Source of the DNA: Streptosporangiaceae bacterium
Lineage (GTDB): Bacteria; Actinomycetota; Actinomycetes; Streptosporangiales; Streptosporangiaceae
Length of the DNA: 17,444 bases
Reading direction: 5' to 3'
Assembly: GCA_025934635.1 (NCBI GenBank)
Contig: JAICWX010000186.1
Span: forward strand, 1-17,444
Shown here: in pieces, positions 14,944 through 17,444 of the stretch
How the letters are laid out: each line of letters opens with the position of its first letter
Position numbering within the stretch: position 1 is the first letter of the stretch
Position numbers and translations under genes: made by a program
Notes under the pieces: generated by a model
What the model was told of the DNA's origin: nothing
Databases searched by the model: none
The model's input: only the letters and a program-made list of their open reading frames with translations

Positions 14944-16958
14944 CAGGCGGCCCTCCCGCGGGCCAGCTGCTGGCTCACCTGGCGGGCCACGCTGGCCAGC
15001 CCGGAGCCGGCTTCCAGCTCGTCGAGGCGGAACCGGGTCGCCTGCAGCCGGACGGCGAGCTGGCCGGCCAGGCCCAGCCGCAGGACCGACGATTCGCAGT
15101 CCACCACCACGCAGGCCGTGTGCGTGAGCATGGCCGCGGCCCGGGTCAGGTCGGAATCGCTGCCGCTGGTGGCGCGGCCGTCGGTGACGACCACGAGCAG
15201 GGGCCGGCGACGGGGATCGCGCAGGCGTTCGGTCGCCAGGACCCGCGCCGCCTGGGCCAGGCCCGCTGCCAGCGGGGTCCGGCCGCCGGTGGCCAGGCTG
15301 GTCAGGCGGCGGGCGGCCGCCTCCACCGAGGAGGTGGGCGGCAGCGCGACCTCGGCCCCGGTACCGCGGAACGTGACCAGGCCGACCTTGTCGCGGCGCT
15401 GGTAGGCGTCGAGCAGCAGGGACAGGACGGCCCCCTTGACCGCGCGCATCCGCTGCCGGGCCGCCATCGACCCGCTGGCGTCCACGGCGAACAGGATCAG
15501 GTTTCCCTCCCGGCCTTCCCGGACAGCCGCGCGCAGGTCGGCGGGAGCGAGCTGAATGCGGCGGCGGGGTTGGCTGGCGCCGGCTCCGCGGACGGCCGCG
15601 CTGCGGACCGTGGCGGGGATATGGAGAGCAAAGGGACGGCTCTGGGGGATGCGGGCGCCGACGGTGCGCCCGAACGGGCCGCGGGCGGCGGAGCGGCGCC
15701 CGGGGGCGCCCTCGCCGACGCCCGGCACGGTCAGCAGCCGGGCCCGGAACGGGGCCGTCGGGGTGGCGGGCGCGCTCGGCGGGGCTTGCGCGGGCGGCCG
15801 GGATTCCGGGGACGGCGGCCTGGTGCTGCCGTCGGCGCCTTCGGGCCGCCCGCCGGGACCGCCGGGGTCGTCGTCAGGGTTCTCGGGCCCGTCGCCGGGG
15901 TCGTCGGGGCCGTCCTGGTTCTCGGCGCTGGCTTCGCTGAGGGCCTCGTCGAGGGCCTGCTCGTCCAGGCCGGGGGCGTCGAAGGGGTCGCGGCGGCGGC
16001 GGTGCGGCAGGGCCAGCCGGGCCGCGGTGCGGACGTCCTCCTCGGTCACCACGTCGCGGCCGGCCCAGGCGGCCAGCGCGATCGCGGTCCGGGCGGTCAC
16101 CAGGTCGGCCCGCATGCCGTCCACGCCGAACGCCCCGCACACCGAGCAGATCTGGCGCAGCACGGCGTCCGGCAGGTCGACGCGGGACAGGCGGGTCCGG
16201 GCCTTGGCCACCTGGCTGGCCAGTGCGCTGGTGTCGGCGGAGAAGCGGGAAACAAAACTCACGGGGTCGGCCTCGAAGGCCAGCCGGCGGCGGACCACCT
16301 CGGCCCGTTCGGCCGGGTCGTGGCTGGCCGTCGCCTCGACGGTCAGGCCGAACCGGTCGAGTAGCTGCGGGCGCAGTTCCCCCTCCTCCGGGTTCATGGT
16401 GCCGACCAGCAGGAACCGCGAGGCATGGCGGACCGAGATCCCCTCGCGCTCCACGTAGTTGACGCCCAGCGCGGCCGCGTCGAGCAGCAGGTCGACCAGG
16501 TGGTCATGGAGCAGGTTGACCTCGTCGACGTAGAGCACCCCGCGGTGGGCCGCGGCCAGCAGGCCGGGCTGGAAGGCGGTGGTGCCCGCGGTCAGCACGC
16601 GCTCGATGTCGAGCGAGCCCGCCAGCCGGTCCTCGGTGGCTCCGACCGGGAGCTCGGCCAGGGTGACCGGGCGCGTTTCCCCGCCCGTGCTTTCTCCGCC
16701 GGGGCCGTGGTGGGGTCCGGCCGGGCACCCGGGGTCGGGCGCGGCCGGATCGCAGGAGTAAGGACAGCCGGGGACCACGGACACCGGCGGCAGCAGGGCG
16801 GCCAGGCCGCGGACCATGGTCGACTTCGCGGTGCCCTTCTCCCCCCGGACCAGGACGCCGCCGATGGCCGGTGACACCGCGTTGAGCAGCAGCGCCAGCT
16901 TGAGGTCGGCCATCCCGACGATGCCCGCGAACGGGTAGGTGTGATCGGTTGTCGCCAT
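14943..16958 (-). CDS. ChlI-ChlD-type chelatase subunit (putative cobaltochelatase AAA+/VWA protein)
   Basis: A 671-residue fusion of the two small subunits of magnesium/cobalt chelatases. The N-terminal AAA+ domain (about 8-320) has Walker A RGEKGTAKST at 38-47, Walker B GVLYVDEVNLL at 140-150 and GTMNPEEGELRPQLLDRF at 186-203. A small cysteine insert (C65, C69, C78) may bind metal. Residues 325-400 form an acidic, Pro/Gly/Asp-rich linker. The C-terminal von Willebrand A domain has a MIDAS motif DASGSMA at 493-499, TPLAAGL at 561-567 and TDGRA at 592-596. Such proteins act with the large CobN subunit, which binds the corrin; cobN is not in the window. Position as first gene after a cobalamin riboswitch supports cobalt rather than magnesium. 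The ATG at 16956-16958 has the ribosome site GGAAGGA eight bases upstream. Confidence 0.93.
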   Translation of the reverse strand: MATTDHTYPFAGIVGMADLKLALLLNAVSPAIGGVLVRGEKGTAKSTMVRGLAALLPPVSVVPGCPYSCDPAAPDPGCPAGPHHGPGGESTGGETRPVTLAELPVGATEDRLAGSLDIERVLTAGTTAFQPGLLAAAHRGVLYVDEVNLLHDHLVDLLLDAAALGVNYVEREGISVRHASRFLLVGTMNPEEGELRPQLLDRFGLTVEATASHDPAERAEVVRRRLAFEADPVSFVSRFSADTSALASQVAKARTRLSRVDLPDAVLRQICSVCGAFGVDGMRADLVTARTAIALAAWAGRDVVTEEDVRTAARLALPHRRRRDPFDAPGLDEQALDEALSEASAENQDGPDDPGDGPENPDDDPGGPGGRPEGADGSTRPPSPESRPPAQAPPSAPATPTAPFRARLLTVPGVGEGAPGRRSAARGPFGRTVGARIPQSRPFALHIPATVRSAAVRGAGASQPRRRIQLAPADLRAAVREGREGNLILFAVDASGSMAARQRMRAVKGAVLSLLLDAYQRRDKVGLVTFRGTGAEVALPPTSSVEAAARRLTSLATGGRTPLAAGLAQAARVLATERLRDPRRRPLLVVVTDGRATSGSDSDLTRAAAMLTHTACVVVDCESSVLRLGLAGQLAVRLQATRFRLDELEAGSGLASVARQVSQQLARGRAA

Positions 16959-16965
16959 CGAGCCA

Positions 16966-16976
16966 GTCCTTCCCGG
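16966..16976 (-). promoter_or_regulatory. Shine-Dalgarno of the chelatase gene, 3' arm of a long-range inverted repeat
   Basis: The minus strand reads CCGGGAAGGAC and contains GGAAGGA, with eight bases to the ATG. It can pair with GTCCTTACCCGG at 17148-17137 through 11 base pairs with one bulged A. A weaker local competitor, TTCCGG at 16999-16994, lies just after the B12 box. This arrangement suggests translational control by hiding the ribosome site; the role is inferred from complementarity alone. Confidence 0.6.
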
Positions 16977-17003
16977 GTTTCCTCGCCCGAAGTCCGGAAC
17001 TCA

Positions 17004-17120
17004 GCGGCAGCCGGAGTCTCTGGCTCCCGGGTCACGATGGACGACCTCGCGGGTCACCTCCCGGTCACAGTTGCGGGACAGCCCCGGATTCGCACCGGCG
17101 TTCCTCCGCGTTGCTGCCTC
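17004..17120 (-). promoter_or_regulatory. Cobalamin riboswitch aptamer
   Basis: On the minus strand the conserved core at 17099-17065 reads GCCGGTGCGAATCCGG followed by GGCTGTCCCGCAACTGTGA, the hallmark of adenosylcobalamin riboswitches. It is preceded by GCGGAGGAACGC. The 3' B12 box (AGCCAGAGACTCCGG, about 17026-17010) follows. The closing stem P1 is visible as GGCAGC (17118-17113) pairing with GCTGCC (17011-17006). It faces the chelatase gene and thus the whole nine-gene operon, and should repress it when adenosylcobalamin is plentiful. No U-rich terminator is seen between the aptamer and the start codon, which favours translational over transcriptional control. Confidence 0.93.
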
Positions 17121-17136
17121 AGGACAGCATGACACA

Positions 17137-17148
17137 CCGGGTAAGGAC
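17137..17148 (-). promoter_or_regulatory. 5' arm complementary to the chelatase ribosome site
   Basis: The minus strand reads GTCCTTACCCGG, upstream of the aptamer and about 17 bases outside P1. It is complementary to the ribosome-site segment at 16976-16966 except for one bulged A. It could form an outer helix stacked beyond P1. The stretch 17149-17318 upstream is otherwise intergenic and must contain the operon promoter; I could not identify a convincing -35/-10 pair. Confidence 0.5.
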
Positions 17149-17318
17149 GGTCCCGGGGCGGTGCCGAGGGTCTGCGGGTCTAGATCCGCCTTACCCTCCC
17201 GGTACACTGGCCCGGGTTCGCCCCCGGCGCGTACGTTGCCAGCCGTTCGGCAGGAAACTTTCAGCTGGCCCGGGTAGCGTGAGCGCTCGTATACCGGTAG
17301 AACCTCAGGAGCGACCGC

Positions 17319-17444
17319 GTGATCTATAGCAATCCGGAGGACCAGGTGGTGGACGACTCCGCCATCAAGGTGTTCATCGACGCCTACGGCGAGCGCGCTA
17401 CCAGCCTCCCGCCGGTCGCGATCGTGATTGCCGCCTACAACGAG
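17319..17444 (+). CDS. Family 2 glycosyltransferase, N-terminal fragment cut by the window edge
   Basis: Forty-two codons from a GTG at 17319, preceded by AGGAG at 17307-17311 with a seven-base spacer, run without a stop to the end of the window. The fragment ends in PPVAIVIAAYNE, the opening beta-strand and nucleotide-sugar-binding start of GT-A fold, family 2 glycosyltransferases. Before it are about 30 residues with an acidic start (N-P-E-D-Q-V-V-D-D). The substrate and the rest of the protein cannot be seen. The gene is divergent from the cobalamin operon and nothing suggests a functional link. The call rests on one short motif, so confidence is moderate. Confidence 0.7.
   Translation, partial: MIYSNPEDQVVDDSAIKVFIDAYGERATSLPPVAIVIAAYNE

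Noticed and set aside
15120..16364. Long plus-strand open frame opposite the chelatase gene
   Set aside because: It is antisense to Walker and MIDAS motifs and has a Gly/Ala/Arg-rich product without domains.
17236..17295. Promoter candidates for the glycosyltransferase gene (TTGCCA at 17236-17241, TATACC at 17290-17295)
   Set aside because: The two hexamers are 48 bases apart and neither has a good partner at 16-19 bases.

Overview
The window is high-GC DNA with GTG starts, stop/start overlaps and a DUF222-HNH protein, all typical of an actinomycete. A Streptosporangiales- or Thermomonosporaceae-like source is plausible, but the sequence alone does not settle it. No tRNA, rRNA, CRISPR array, insertion sequence or phage gene is visible.

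Layout: (1) 1-1070, plus strand: the 3' part of a DUF222/HNH-endonuclease-family gene that enters from the left edge. (2) 1134-5668, minus strand: two overlapping dynamin-like GTPase genes. The first-transcribed protein (861 aa) is soluble with a long proline-rich disordered N-terminus; the second (650 aa) has two C-terminal membrane segments. They resemble the tandem dynamin-like pair known from sporulating actinomycetes. (3) 5792-16958, minus strand: a tightly packed nine-gene cobalamin operon. In transcription order it encodes a ChlI-ChlD-type chelatase, CobO, CobB, a CobI-CobM fusion, CobL, a CbiG-CobJ fusion, CobH, CbiX, and a CysG/CobA-like siroheme synthase-methyltransferase. (4) 16959-17318: a leader with a clear adenosylcobalamin riboswitch facing the operon, then a divergent intergenic region. 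(5) 17319-17444, plus strand: the first 42 codons of a family 2 glycosyltransferase.

The operon's enzymes together cover much of the corrin pathway. CobA methylates uroporphyrinogen III; its N-terminal half and CbiX can make sirohydrochlorin and insert metal; CobI, CobJ, CobM, CobL and CobH perform C-methylations and the methyl shift; CbiG opens the ring-A lactone in the early-cobalt route; CobB amidates side chains a and c; CobO adenosylates. CobN, CobG, CobF, CbiD and CobK/CbiJ are not in the window, so either an early- or late-cobalt reading needs genes elsewhere. The set mixes enzymes associated with both routes.

The most noteworthy non-coding signal is a pair of complementary arms outside the riboswitch aptamer. 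The 3' arm contains the Shine-Dalgarno sequence of the first gene, suggesting ligand-dependent ribosome-site sequestration. I found no clearly new system; the interest lies in the gene fusions, the riboswitch expression platform and the atypical GTPase motifs.
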